Notes: a model not told the origin generated them from the letters alone. DNA of 64,000 nt from an uncultured Ilumatobacter sp. (GCA_905182555.1 CAJJBX010000002.1:82614-146613); one strand, 5' to 3'. Numbered from the stretch's first letter, positions 29,527-39,282 are shown. Numbers and translations are program-made.

Positions 29527-30429
29527 ATGAGTCAAACTTTGCCAGCCTCGGTGATCTTGCGCGATGTGTCGATGCGCGACGGGTTGCAAGATGAGGCGCC
29601 CGTTCCGACCGAGACGAAGTTGGCGCTTTTCGAAGCGCTTGTTTCGGCCGGGGTGCGCGAACTGGAGCTCACCAGCTTTGTCCGGCCCGACCGGGTACCG
29701 GCAATGGCTGACGCCGACGAACTTTGTGCAGCGACGACAGGTGCTGACGTGGTCCGGTGGGGTCTGGTTCTGAACCGGCGTGGGGCCGAACGAGCATTGG
29801 CTGCGGGCTTGACCCATCTGCAGTACGTCGTATCGGTGAGCGACACGCACAGCCGGCACAATGCCGGAGCGTCGACCGACGACGCGATTGCTGCTTTCGA
29901 AGCGATAGCCGGGCCGATGATCGATCAAGGCGCTGTGATGGAGATGACCCTGTCGACGGCTTTTGGCTGCCCGTACGAGCAGCGCATCGACCCGAACCGT
30001 GTTGTCGAAGTTGCGCGGCGCGTCGTCGACGCAGGTGCATCGTCGATTGGTCTGGCTGACACCATCGGAGTTGCCATCCCGAGCGAGGTCGAAGCGCTGG
30101 TCGCGGCTGTCGCCAATGCGCTCGACGTGTCGATTGGAGCGCACCTCCACGACACGCGCGGCTTGGCGCTCGCCAACGGGCTCGCCGCACTTGGTGCCGG
30201 AGCGAATCGCATCGACGCGGCAGTCGGTGGCCTCGGCGGTTGCCCGTTCGCTCCCGGTGCGAGCGGCAATGTCGCCATCGAAGACGTGGCGCATGCCCTC
30301 GCAGAAATGGGGGTCGACACCGGTTGCTCGGTCACTGGATTGATCGATGCTGCGGTCCTTGCCTGCGAAGCAGTCGGTCGGCCCGTCGCCAGCCACGTCG
30401 GCGTTGCTGGCCCGCGCTTTGCCAGCTGA
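29527..30429 (+). CDS. mvaB: Hydroxymethylglutaryl-CoA lyase family protein
   Basis: 300 residues from ATG 29527; a GTG-type start 21 bases upstream is possible. The TIM-barrel lyase signature is clear: VILRDVSMRDGLQDE at the start with metal-binding Asp, SVSDTHSRHNAG, HLHDTRGLALAN, and GGLGGCPFAPGASGNVA with the active-site Cys. Splits HMG-CoA into acetoacetate and acetyl-CoA in leucine or related branched-acid catabolism. No other leucine genes are adjacent, so the HMG-CoA substrate rests on the signature loop. Confidence 0.88.
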   Translation: MSQTLPASVILRDVSMRDGLQDEAPVPTETKLALFEALVSAGVRELELTSFVRPDRVPAMADADELCAATTGADVVRWGLVLNRRGAERALAAGLTHLQYVVSVSDTHSRHNAGASTDDAIAAFEAIAGPMIDQGAVMEMTLSTAFGCPYEQRIDPNRVVEVARRVVDAGASSIGLADTIGVAIPSEVEALVAAVANALDVSIGAHLHDTRGLALANGLAALGAGANRIDAAVGGLGGCPFAPGASGNVAIEDVAHALAEMGVDTGCSVTGLIDAAVLACEAVGRPVASHVGVAGPRFAS

Positions 30430-30491
30430 CATCGCTCGATCGAACTGAAGTCACTTCTCGAATCGTTGTCCTGTCAGTACCGTTGTGATTA

Positions 30492-31441
30492 TGAGTGCGG
30501 ACTGGCTCACCAGGAGCAATGTTGTCATCGTCGCTGGCAAAGGTGGCGTTGGTTCCTCGACGGTCGCTGCAGCGCATGCGCTCGCAGCCGCTCGGCAAGG
30601 GGCCGACGTGCTGTTCATCGCCGTCGACGGCCGCCCGGGTATGGGATCCCTGCTCGGCGGACGTGAGATCACCGACCGCACCCAAATGCTTCAGCGCAAT
30701 GTCGCGTCGAGGGGATCTGGCACTATCGCGGCCCGCACGATTCCCGCTGACCAAGCCTTTGGTGACTATCTCGAACTCAAAGGCGTCGGTGGCATTGTCC
30801 GTCGAGCGGCGTCGGCTGCATCGCTGCCGATGATCGCTGCAGCGACGCCTGGGCTCGAACACCTTCTTGTCCTTGGAAAGATCAAAGAACTCGAACTCGA
30901 CCGGGCCGCCGACCTGATTATTGTCGATGCGCCACCTGCTGGGCATGCGGCGCCGTTCCTTCGGTCGGCATCGGGCCTTTCTGACGTGGTGAAATCAGGG
31001 CCGGTACTCGATCAGGCCCGAGAGGTCTCTGAAATGCTTGCTGACTCGGCGCGTTGCATGGCACTGCTTGTAGCGCTTCCGGAAGAGACGCCGATCACCG
31101 AGGCCATCGAACTCGCTGGCGAACTGGGTGACGAGATCGGGCTTGCGCTGCTGCCGCTTGTGGTCAACGCGTGCTGGCCCGATCGGGTGGGGCTAGCGAA
31201 AACTCCCGCGATGGCTGCAAGGTCGCACAAGATGAAGTTGTCGGCCGAAGCGAAGTCGGCGCTCGAATCAGCGGCTGCGTTCGGTCGCAGCCGGCTCGAT
31301 CAGCAGCGCTATCAGATCGAGCGGTTGCGCAACGAGCGGCCGGAGCCAGTGGTCATACTTCCCCGATTGACCACACCCAAGATTGGCCCTGCCGAACTCT
31401 CGGTTCTGGCTGACGCACTCGTCGAAGCGGATCCGTCATGA
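30492..31441 (+). CDS. ArsA/Get3-like ATPase subunit lacking the P-loop lysine
   Basis: About 316 residues from ATG 30492. The deviant Walker A is VIVAGKGGVGSSTVAA: the signature Lys before GGVG is present, but the P-loop Lys after it is Ser. The rest shows the ArsA/SIMIBI fold, with FIAVDGRPGMG, LIIVDAPPAGHAAPFLRSA and LLPLVVNACWPDRVG. It overlaps the next gene by ATGA. The pair resembles the actinobacterial two-gene ArsA-like ATPases (Mycobacterium Rv3679/Rv3680 type), in which two unlike subunits form one complex. On its own this subunit should not hydrolyse ATP normally. Confidence 0.8.
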
Positions 31442-32541
31442 CATCGCTGTCAGATGCAGTGACCGACGCCAAGCTCCTGGTTACCTGTGGGCCAGGAGGC
31501 GTCGGCAAAACCACCACAGCCGCAGCGCTGGGTGTTGCAGCAGCTCGCGCTGGGCGCAAAACCGTCGTTGTCACCGTCGACCCTGCCCGACGGCTTGCAG
31601 ACGCGCTCGGCCTCGGCAAAGAAGCAACCACCGACGAACCACACCGGGTCGACGGCGTCACAAATGAGTCGGAGCGCGGCGAACTCTGGGCGTTGATGCT
31701 CGACGCTGAGCAGACTTTCGATCGTCTTGTTCGTGATCAGTCTCCGTCAAAGAAGCAAGCTGACGCGGTCCTCAACAACCCTGTCTACCAGGCAATATCT
31801 GGCTCGCTGTCGGGTGCGCAGGAGTACATGGCCATAGAGCGGCTCCACCAACTACACACCAGCGGTGAGTGGGACCTGATCATTGTTGACACGCCGCCGT
31901 CGCGTCATGCCATCGACCTGCTCGAAGCCCCGGACCGCCTCGTTGGCTTCCTTGGACACCCCGTCTACCGTGCCCTCACCGTTGGTCAGCGTGCGTTTGC
32001 CAGGGTGACCGATGCAGCTGCATCGATGTTCCTCTGGGCAGTCAAGCGCCTCGCGGGCCCGCAGATTGTTGAAGACACGGTCAACTTCTTCCGGTCACTC
32101 GCAAACATCGAGGGTGGGCTCCGCACGCGGGCCAAAGAGGTGTCGGCACTCCTGCGCGACGAGGACACGTGTTTCGTGGTCGTGTCGAGCCCCCGTGCCG
32201 AAGCGGTGGGCGAAGCCAAGCATCTGCTCGATGCGTTGCAGGCCAAAAACTTTCCGTTTGGCGGCCTCGTGGTCAACTTGATCCACCCGCTTCCCGAAGC
32301 GCTCACTGCTGAAGACGCTGCGTTGCTCGCTGACCTCGATGACGGCCCACTCGCCGAGCAAGTTGCCTGGCACAATGAACTCACCACTTTGGCCACTGCC
32401 GAGCGAGCCGAACTCGTCAGCCTCGAAGCGCTTGCAGGTGACGCACCGATTGTCGAACTGCCACTGCTCGACCACGACATTCACGACGTTCCTGGCCTGA
32501 TCGACCTGTCGGCCCGTCTGACTTCGTCTGACTTCGTCTGA
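31438..32541 (+). CDS. ArsA/Get3-like ATPase subunit lacking the signature lysine
   Basis: 367 residues. Walker A is LLVTCGPGGVGKTTTAAALG: the P-loop Lys and Thr are intact, but the signature Lys before GGVG, which in ArsA/MinD proteins reaches across the dimer, is Pro. Switch regions VVVTVDPARRLADALGL and LIIVDTPPSRHAIDLLEAP are normal. Its partner at 30492 has exactly the reverse pattern, so a heterodimer with one complete composite site is the natural inference. Target (membrane protein or metabolite) is unknown. Ends with a perfect 9-base duplication (SSDF codons). Confidence 0.85.
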   Translation: MTSLSDAVTDAKLLVTCGPGGVGKTTTAAALGVAAARAGRKTVVVTVDPARRLADALGLGKEATTDEPHRVDGVTNESERGELWALMLDAEQTFDRLVRDQSPSKKQADAVLNNPVYQAISGSLSGAQEYMAIERLHQLHTSGEWDLIIVDTPPSRHAIDLLEAPDRLVGFLGHPVYRALTVGQRAFARVTDAAASMFLWAVKRLAGPQIVEDTVNFFRSLANIEGGLRTRAKEVSALLRDEDTCFVVVSSPRAEAVGEAKHLLDALQAKNFPFGGLVVNLIHPLPEALTAEDAALLADLDDGPLAEQVAWHNELTTLATAERAELVSLEALAGDAPIVELPLLDHDIHDVPGLIDLSARLTSSDFV

Positions 32542-32595
32542 ATTCGCGGAGCCCTCCGATGGCTTCAGCTTGCGGATCGCAGTAACGTCCGCGCC

Positions 32596-33594
32596 ATGTC
32601 GGAACTCGAAAAGCTGGTCGACGAACTGTTCAGCCGCTCTGATACTGAAGGGCAGTCATTGGCGCTGGTCATTCAACAGGGCGGATCGATCGTTACTGAG
32701 CGCTACGGCACCCAACCGGCAAATGACTTCCAGCCCGCCGTCGAGCTCGACGCTGAATCGACGCTCATTTCATGGAGCATGGCGAAGTCGATCACTCATG
32801 CTGCGATCGGCATCTTGGTCGCCGATGGAAGCATCGATATCGACGCTCCAGCATCGGTTCTGGAATGGAAGGGGACCCCGAAGGAAGCAATCACAACGCT
32901 CCAACTCCTCGAGATGCGATCTGGCTTGCACTTCGTGGAGGACTACGTCGACGGCACAGCATCGAACTGCATTCAGATGCTCTTTGGCGACGGAGGGCCG
33001 AGCCACGCCGCATACGCAGCCAGCCAACCGCTCGACCACGAGCCCGGCAGCGTCTGGAATTACTCGTCAGGAACCACCAACATCATCTCTCGAATCATCG
33101 GCGACATCGTCAGCGGCGGCCCCGGCGGAGACCCTGGTGACCGAGAGACAGCAATGCGTTCGTTCTTGTCGGAACGGCTCTTCACGCCGACCGGAATGGC
33201 CACAGCAGAGCCGAAGTTTGACGGTGCCGGTGACTTTGTTGGATCGTCGTACCTGTACGCGTCCGCACGGGACTTCGCCCAGTTCGGTGAGTTGTACCGT
33301 CATGACGGGGTGACCGACCTCGGCAACGGCGCGCAGATCCTGCCCGTTGGTTGGGCGGCGCACGCGTCGTTGCAGGTTGCCACCGATGATGAGTCAGGCT
33401 TCGGGTATGGCCGGCACTGGTGGTCCTGGCCAGAGATCCCTCGGAGCTATTCCTGCCACGGGTATGAAGGACAGTTCATCGTCGTCGCACCAGAGACCGA
33501 GGTGGTGCTTGTACATCTGGGCAAGACCGACGTCGCGGTTGCGTCAGCGTTGCGTGCCCGGCTCGGCGGATTGCTCCAACAGTTCGCTCAGTAA
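32596..33594 (+). CDS. Beta-lactamase-like serine hydrolase (class C fold)
   Basis: 332 residues without a signal peptide. The SxxK motif is in LISWSMAKSITHAAIG (Ser near residue 61) and the YxN-like motif is YSSGTTN near residue 155. Typical of the EstB/6-aminohexanoate-dimer hydrolase branch of the penicillin-binding-protein-like family, i.e. an esterase or amidase rather than an antibiotic beta-lactamase. Cytoplasmic localisation supports that. It stands alone between the ArsA-like pair and a membrane protein. Confidence 0.85.
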   Translation: MSELEKLVDELFSRSDTEGQSLALVIQQGGSIVTERYGTQPANDFQPAVELDAESTLISWSMAKSITHAAIGILVADGSIDIDAPASVLEWKGTPKEAITTLQLLEMRSGLHFVEDYVDGTASNCIQMLFGDGGPSHAAYAASQPLDHEPGSVWNYSSGTTNIISRIIGDIVSGGPGGDPGDRETAMRSFLSERLFTPTGMATAEPKFDGAGDFVGSSYLYASARDFAQFGELYRHDGVTDLGNGAQILPVGWAAHASLQVATDDESGFGYGRHWWSWPEIPRSYSCHGYEGQFIVVAPETEVVLVHLGKTDVAVASALRARLGGLLQQFAQ

Positions 33595-33689
33595 AGATCG
33601 CACGTATCTGACCCTGGATGAAGCCGGCAGTGTGTCGATTGATTCGAGGATGTTCTCCAGGACCCTGACGCATCAGATAGGAAGTACAC

Positions 33690-35033
33690 GTGACCGAGGA
33701 CGAGGGTTCGGGGGCGGCTGGCGCCTACGACAAAACGAATGAGATGCAGCGCGGACTGATGGGTGATGGCGAATTGCCGCTGGTGCCCCTGAAAATCGTT
33801 CAGAAGCCGCGGATCCGTCCAATTCGCTTCGGAATCAAGATGGCACTTTTCGCCCTGGTGCTGTGGTTCGTTGTTGGACTGCTGCCACAGTTCATCGAAG
33901 CCGCCACCGAGCTCCGTAACCTCAATCCGTTTCTCCTCGTGTTGGGCTTTGCGCTTGAGATCATCGCGTTGTATTTCTATTCGCTGCTCACGCGAGCGGC
34001 CCTCGGCGAAGCTGCTGCACCATTGTCGGGCATGCGCATGTTCCGCATCCAGTTGTCGACTCGCGCGCTGACCAACGTTGTGCCGGGCGGTAACGCCGCC
34101 GGGAGCGCACTCGGTTACCGGCTGTTGACTCTCTCTGGCATCAAAGGGCCAGACGCTGGTTTCGCACTGGCCACTGCAGGCATTGGTTCAGCTGTCGTAC
34201 TCAACCTGGTGTTCTGGGTCGGCCTGATCGTGTCGGTGCCGCGGCGCGGCGTCAACCCGATTTACGGAAGTGCTGCCCTCATGGGCATCATCGTGATCGG
34301 AATTGCCGCGTTCCTGGTGATTGGCATCATGGAAGGCCAGGGGCGGTCAGAGCGTGTGATTCGCTGGATGGCCCGTCGCCTTCGTATGGACGAAGACCGA
34401 TTGGCCACGGCGCTCCATCGTGTCGCTGAACGGCTTGAGGAACTCATCAGCGACCGCGCTCTGCTCAAGCGAGTCGTCATCTTCGCCCTACTCAACTGGC
34501 TCATCGATGCTGCAGCCCTCTGGGTGTTTCTACGAGCATTCGGCGGCAGCCTGGATATCGACGCGCTGATTGTTGCATTCGGACTTGCGAATTTGCTCGC
34601 CGCTGTGCCGATCACGCCGGGTGGCCTCGGCTACGTCGACCTGACCTATGTCGCCGTCCTGGTCGGCTTCGGCCTGACGCAGAACACCGCGACACTGGGT
34701 GTCGCGGCATACCGCTTCGCCCAGTTTTTCTTCCCGATTTTCCTCGGTGCGGTCGCCTACGCTTCGCTCCGGTTCGGGCCGTGGAAGATTGAGAAACGTG
34801 ACCGTTTGGCACGTCTGCGCGACCTGGCGTCGAGTGGGTCGACATCGCAGGAATCGACGATCGACTTCGCAATGCGATTCGGCCGCAGGCTCACCGGGCT
34901 GCAGCTTGGCGAGCCGCTCGACGACGATCAGGGTGCTCTGTTTGCCGCCGGAGACTTGCTTGACGACGACTTGTCTGTCACAGACTCGCCGGATGACGGC
35001 ACTAATGATGGCGGTCACATTTGGAAGCTCTGA
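33690..35033 (+). CDS. Flippase-like / lysylphosphatidylglycerol-synthase TM-domain protein
   Basis: 447 residues, with about eight membrane segments between residues 50 and 365 (first IRFGIKMALFALVLWFVVGLL). The family motifs TRALTNVVPGGNAAGSALGYRLL and ANLLAAVPITPGGLGYVDLTYVAVLVGFGL are present, as in the PF03706 (UPF0104/AglD-like) group. Charged cytoplasmic tails lie at both ends, and the C-terminal one is rich in Asp. Members are linked to lipid or glycan translocation. There is no transferase domain here, so it is not a full MprF. Confidence 0.82.
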   Translation: MTEDEGSGAAGAYDKTNEMQRGLMGDGELPLVPLKIVQKPRIRPIRFGIKMALFALVLWFVVGLLPQFIEAATELRNLNPFLLVLGFALEIIALYFYSLLTRAALGEAAAPLSGMRMFRIQLSTRALTNVVPGGNAAGSALGYRLLTLSGIKGPDAGFALATAGIGSAVVLNLVFWVGLIVSVPRRGVNPIYGSAALMGIIVIGIAAFLVIGIMEGQGRSERVIRWMARRLRMDEDRLATALHRVAERLEELISDRALLKRVVIFALLNWLIDAAALWVFLRAFGGSLDIDALIVAFGLANLLAAVPITPGGLGYVDLTYVAVLVGFGLTQNTATLGVAAYRFAQFFFPIFLGAVAYASLRFGPWKIEKRDRLARLRDLASSGSTSQESTIDFAMRFGRRLTGLQLGEPLDDDQGALFAAGDLLDDDLSVTDSPDDGTNDGGHIWKL

Positions 35034-35053
35034 GATTATGAAGGTCGCGTTTC

Positions 35054-35569
35054 ATGACGACTTATGAACGCCCGTTCGGCAAGTACCTCGAAGACTTCAC
35101 GCCCGGCGACATCTTGAAGCACTGGCCCGGCAAGACGATCACCGAATACGACGATCATCTCTTCTGCATGATCACGATGAACCATCACCCGTTGCACACC
35201 AACGATTGGTTCGCTGCCGAATCGGTGCAAGGCCGCAACGTTGTGGTCGGCAACCTGGTGTACAGCCTGGTGCTTGGCATGAGCGTGCCGGACGTGAGTG
35301 GTGCAGCGATCGCGAACCTCGAGGTCGAAACGCTGCAGCACAAATTCCCCACGTTTCATGGCGACACAATCCATGCTGAGACCCGGGTCCTCGAGGTGAA
35401 GGAATCAAAGTCGAAGCCCGATCGCGGCATTGTCACGGTCGAGACCAAGGGCTTCAACCAGGACGGCAAGGAAGTCTGCTACTTCAAGCGCAAGGTCCTG
35501 ATCTGGAAGAAGGCTGCTGCGCCCGAACGCAAGCGCCCATACGACAGCACCGATGTCTGGGCCGACTGA
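35054..35569 (+). CDS. MaoC-like hotdog dehydratase
   Basis: 171 residues, one hotdog fold. The hydratase motif is in TITEYDDHLFCMITMNHHPLHTNDWFAAES, with an Asp and a His in the spacing of MaoC/R-hydratase catalytic pairs. Conserved FPTFHGDTIHAETRVLEVKESKS follows. It is closest in style to mesaconyl-CoA or (R)-enoyl-CoA hydratases. Two CitE-family lyases 2-3 kb downstream would fit a mesaconyl-/methylmalyl-CoA theme, but that is inference. The stop codon overlaps the methyltransferase start by 17 bases. Confidence 0.85.
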   Translation: MTTYERPFGKYLEDFTPGDILKHWPGKTITEYDDHLFCMITMNHHPLHTNDWFAAESVQGRNVVVGNLVYSLVLGMSVPDVSGAAIANLEVETLQHKFPTFHGDTIHAETRVLEVKESKSKPDRGIVTVETKGFNQDGKEVCYFKRKVLIWKKAAAPERKRPYDSTDVWAD

Positions 35570-36335
35570 GCGCGAGCCGACCCGGACCGAGTTGGCTGGT
35601 TCGTTCGACGCAATAGCTGCGGCCTACGAACTCGGTCGCCCGGAGTATCCCGACGCGGTCCTCGACTGGTGGGATGAGCGCGGCGCGTTCGAACCCGGCC
35701 ATTCGGTCCTCGACCTCGGCGCGGGCACCGGCAAGTTAACTCGGCTGCTGCCAATCGTCTGTGAGCTGCACGCTGTCGAGCCACTTGCCAACATGCGGAG
35801 CGAGTTCGCGGCGGCAGTCCCCGATGTCGACGTCCTCGGTGGTACGGCCGAACAGATTCCGTACCCGGACGACACGTTCGACACGGTCCTGGTTGCTCAG
35901 GCGTTTCACTGGTTTGACCAGGGCGTTGCGCTGGATGAGATTGCACGCGTTCTCAAGCCTGGAGGCGGGCTGGGTCTCGTATGGAACGAAGATGACAGCG
36001 ATGCTGCACCGTGGCTCGCGAAGGTGGTCGACGACAAACGCCTCATGGCGGCATCAACGACGAGTACTGAACGTCCTGTGGTCGAAGTGCTGGCGCTCCA
36101 TGACGCGTTCGGCTTGGCCGAAGAGATGGAGCACCGCTGGGAGCTCGACACGACGATCGAACGGGTACTGGCTGATGTGCTGTCGCGCAGCTACGTCAGC
36201 TCGTTGCCTCCGGAGCAGTGCCTTGCGGTGTTGACTCGGACTCGTGAGTCGATCGAAGCCGAACTCGGCACGGGTGTCGAATCGATCGCGTACCCGTACC
36301 GGACCGTCGCGTTTTGGGTACCGACAGCAGAGTGA
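35553..36335 (+). CDS. SAM-dependent methyltransferase, class I
   Basis: 260 residues. Motif I is VLDLGAGTGKLTRLL (near residue 52), followed by HAVEPLANM and the post-motif FDTVLVAQAFHWFDQGVALDEIARVLKPGG typical of UbiE/COQ5-like small-molecule methyltransferases. It overlaps the MaoC end and the MutY start, so the three are probably translated from one message. The acceptor is unknown. Confidence 0.85.
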   Translation: MSGPTEREPTRTELAGSFDAIAAAYELGRPEYPDAVLDWWDERGAFEPGHSVLDLGAGTGKLTRLLPIVCELHAVEPLANMRSEFAAAVPDVDVLGGTAEQIPYPDDTFDTVLVAQAFHWFDQGVALDEIARVLKPGGGLGLVWNEDDSDAAPWLAKVVDDKRLMAASTTSTERPVVEVLALHDAFGLAEEMEHRWELDTTIERVLADVLSRSYVSSLPPEQCLAVLTRTRESIEAELGTGVESIAYPYRTVAFWVPTAE

Positions 36336-37165
36336 GTCGCCCAGACATCGATGCCGGTGCTGTGCTGGCGTGGGGGCTCCCTCGCATGCGCGACTTGCCG
36401 TGGCGCAACGAGCGCGATCCGTGGCGCATCCTGGTCGCCGAGGTGATGCTGCAACAGACTCAGGTCGAACGAGTCATTCCTAAGTGGGTTGCCTTTCTCG
36501 ATGCCTTTCCGACACCTCGAGAGTGCGCCGCAGCGCCGCTGGGCGACGTTTTGCGGCTCTGGCAGGGGCTCGGCTACCCACGGCGTGCCCGCAATCTGCA
36601 GGCCACCGCAGCGGTCGTTGTCGAACACCACGATGGATTGCTTCCTGACGGACTCGAGGATTTGCTCGTCCTTCCTGGAATCGGCCCGTACACGGCGCGC
36701 GCGGTCTTGGCCTTCGCGTTCGAGCGGGATGTCGCGGTAGTGGACACGAACATTGCGCGAATTTTGGCGCGCACGGCAGGGGAGCGACTGACGCCCAAAG
36801 CCGCACAGGAGCGTGCCGATGCTGCTGTGCCGCTCGGCGATGGATGGGCGTGGAACCAAGTCATCATGGACCTTGGTGCCGGACTCTGCCGACCAACTCC
36901 GATATGTGCCGAATGTCCACTCGTAGCGAGCTGTGCGTGGAGCGCCGCCGGGCGCCCCGACCCGGATCCGGCCATTGGTTCCGCTGGTGTGAGCGGTAAG
37001 CAAGCTCGCTTCGAAGGAAGCCGCCGCCAAGCCCGTGGCAAGGTACTGAAGGCACTCAACAACGGTGCTCGACCCGCAGCCGACTTCGATCTACAGATCC
37101 TCAGCAGCCTGCTGGCCGACGGCCTCATCGAACAATTCGGCACCACCGTCACCCTTCCAACCTGA
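36332..37165 (+). CDS. mutY: A/G-specific adenine glycosylase
   Basis: Removes adenine mispaired with 8-oxoguanine. 277 residues from GTG 36332, which overlaps the previous stop. HhH-GPD fold: VAEVMLQQTQVERVIPKW with the catalytic-type Glu, LLVLPGIGPYTARAVLAFAF as helix-hairpin-helix, and VVDTNIARILAR with the catalytic Asp. The 4Fe-4S loop CRPTPICAECPLVASC has C-x6-C-x2-C-x5-C spacing. The C-terminal NUDIX-like 8-oxoG-recognition domain of E. coli MutY is absent or much reduced, as in many actinobacterial MutY proteins. Confidence 0.92.
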   Translation: MSRPDIDAGAVLAWGLPRMRDLPWRNERDPWRILVAEVMLQQTQVERVIPKWVAFLDAFPTPRECAAAPLGDVLRLWQGLGYPRRARNLQATAAVVVEHHDGLLPDGLEDLLVLPGIGPYTARAVLAFAFERDVAVVDTNIARILARTAGERLTPKAAQERADAAVPLGDGWAWNQVIMDLGAGLCRPTPICAECPLVASCAWSAAGRPDPDPAIGSAGVSGKQARFEGSRRQARGKVLKALNNGARPAADFDLQILSSLLADGLIEQFGTTVTLPT

Positions 37166-37285
37166 CCCGCAACCTGGCCCGCGCCAACCAGACTCGCGTC
37201 AACCTGGTCTTTCGGAAGGGCTTGGGCAGACAGATGTGCGGGCCAATTACCGGTGGGTAGCTTGCGGGTTCTATCGTCAGGGGCG

Positions 37286-38372
37286 ATGCGCCCATCAAAA
37301 GACTTCTTCCGTCCGCTCGCCGTCGGGGCCCCTCAGCCAGTCCGCGAGATTCCGTTCCCGCCGAGCCGGATGATCCACTTCTTCCCGGCAGCAAACGCAA
37401 AGATGCGATCGAAGGTGCCCCAGATCGCGCCAACGGTCGACATCCTTCTGGCGAACCTCGAAGACGGCGTTCCTGCCGACCAGAAAGAAGCCGCCCGCGC
37501 CGGCCTGGTGGAGATCGCGCAAAGTCCCACATTCGCCACGGACTTCGGCGCAACCCAGTTCTGGACGAGGGTCAACAGCCTCGACTCGCCGTGGGGCCTC
37601 GACGACATCACCGCAGCCGTGCTCGAAGCTGGTGAGGCGCTCGACGTGATCATGATCCCGAAGGTCGAAGGGCCTGAGGACATCCACTACGCCGACCGGT
37701 TGCTTGCACAACTGGAAGCAAAAGCCGGCTTAAAAAAGCCGTTGCTGATCCACGCGATCCTCGAAACTGCGCGAGGCATGGCCAATGTCGAAGAGATCTG
37801 CGCAGCCTCGCCTCGCATGCAGGGACTCTCCCTTGGCCCGGCCGACCTTGCTTGAAGACGGCGACGCATCCACCCGCGTCGGCGGCGGCCACCCTGGCTA
37901 CCTCGTCCGAACCGACCCTCCCATGGTGACACGAGACGACGGCACAGCCGAGACCGATATCAACGCCGACCGCACCACGTACCAGCAGGACCTGTGGCAC
38001 TACACGATTGCTCGCATGGTCGATGCCTGTGTGATGAACGGGATCCTCCCGTTCTACGGACCGTTTGGTGACATTAAGGACACCGTTGCCTGCGAAGACC
38101 AGTTCCGCAATGCCTACCTGCTCGGGTGCGTCGGCGCTTGGAGCCTGCACCCCGTCCAGATCGACGTCGCCAAGAAGGTGTTCAGCCCGGCCCCGGCCGA
38201 TGTTGCGCACGCGCAGCGTGTGATCGAAGCCATGGGCGACGGGACGGGCGCACTGATGCTCGATGGCAAGATGGAAGACGACGCATCGGTGAAGCAGTGC
38301 CACGTCGTGGTCGAACTTGCCAAGGCACTTTCCGCCAGCGATGCCGACCTCGCCGCCAGCTACGGCTTCTGA
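37286..38372 (+). CDS. CitE/Mcl-family lyase 1, one frameshift
   Basis: ATG 37286 gives [40 protein letters not shown]. The TIM barrel shows [17 protein letters not shown] with acidic metal ligands, [35 protein letters not shown] and [25 protein letters not shown]; the last needs a one-base change near 37850 where a TGA falls. The second half ([21 protein letters not shown]...[11 protein letters not shown]) is normal. About 361 residues. Fits malyl-CoA/beta-methylmalyl-CoA/citramalyl-CoA lyases. The second CitE gene begins 14 bases later. Confidence 0.85.
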
Positions 38373-38385
38373 GAGAGACGGACCA

Positions 38386-39282
38386 ATGACCAGCAATCCA
38401 GTGACCAACGGCGCATCAGCTCAGCTCCGCCCCCGCCGGTCGGTGCTCTACATGCCGGCAGCGAACGAGCGGGCACTCGAGAAAGCCAAGACAATTTCGG
38501 CCGACGCAATTATCTTCGACCTCGAAGACGCCGTCGCTCCTGACGCGAAGCCCGATGCCCGCGCTAGGGCCGTTGCGGCTGTGCAGTCGGGTGAATACGG
38601 CAACCGTGAACTCACCATCCGATGCAACGGCCTCGACACCGAGTGGGGTGCCGACGACATCGCCGCAGCGGGTGCAGCCTCGCCCTCAGCCGTGGTGATC
38701 CCGAAAGTCGACACCGTCGAGCAGGTCGACGCCGTGTCGGCGCAACTCGACGCCGCTGGAGCATCTGTAGACACGATGATCTGGCCGATGATCGAGACAC
38801 CGACCGCCATGTTTAACGTCCGCTCAATCGCTGCGCATCCGCGTGTGGCCGTGCTGGTGATGGGGACCAACGACCTCGCCAAGGAACTGCGCTCGCCAAT
38901 CGTGACCGGCCGCCATCCGCTCGTCGCGCACCTCGCCACAGCGCTGCTCGCCGCCCGCGAGGCCGGCAAGGTCATCCTTGATGGCGTCTACAACGATGTG
39001 AAGAACCCTGACGGCTTCGCGGCTGAATGTCAGCAGGGCATGGAAATGGGTTTCGACGGCAAGACGTTGATCCATCCGAGCCAGGTCGATCCGACGAACG
39101 ATGTATGGGCCCCGGGTGCCGACGAGATCGAGTACGCCGAGCGCGTCATCGCGGCGTTCGACGAGGCAGTCGCCGCCGGAAAGGGCGTGGTCACGGTCGA
39201 TGGTCGCATGATCGAAAATCTGCACGTCGACAACGCCCGGCGAGTACTCGCTACGGCTGTGGCAATTACAGAACTGCAGTAG
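38386..39282 (+). CDS. CitE/Mcl-family lyase 2
   Basis: 298 residues from ATG 38386. RPRRSVLYMPAANERALEKAKTISADAIIFDLEDAVAPDAK is the classic CitE opening, with the acidic Mg site. TIRCNGLDTEWGADDI, MIWPMIETPTAMFNV, VLVMGTNDLAKEL and KTLIHPSQVDPTNDVWAP follow. Cleaves or forms a C-C bond in an acyl-CoA such as malyl- or citramalyl-CoA. It is a different subgroup from its upstream neighbour, so the pair may act as lyase plus thioesterase (as Mcl1/Mcl2 do in methylotrophs) or as a hetero-oligomer. That pairing is inference. Confidence 0.88.
   Translation: MTSNPVTNGASAQLRPRRSVLYMPAANERALEKAKTISADAIIFDLEDAVAPDAKPDARARAVAAVQSGEYGNRELTIRCNGLDTEWGADDIAAAGAASPSAVVIPKVDTVEQVDAVSAQLDAAGASVDTMIWPMIETPTAMFNVRSIAAHPRVAVLVMGTNDLAKELRSPIVTGRHPLVAHLATALLAAREAGKVILDGVYNDVKNPDGFAAECQQGMEMGFDGKTLIHPSQVDPTNDVWAPGADEIEYAERVIAAFDEAVAAGKGVVTVDGRMIENLHVDNARRVLATAVAITELQ

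Noticed and set aside
32596..33594. Antibiotic-resistance beta-lactamase
   Set aside because: No signal peptide, and motifs fit the EstB/hexanoate-dimer hydrolase branch.
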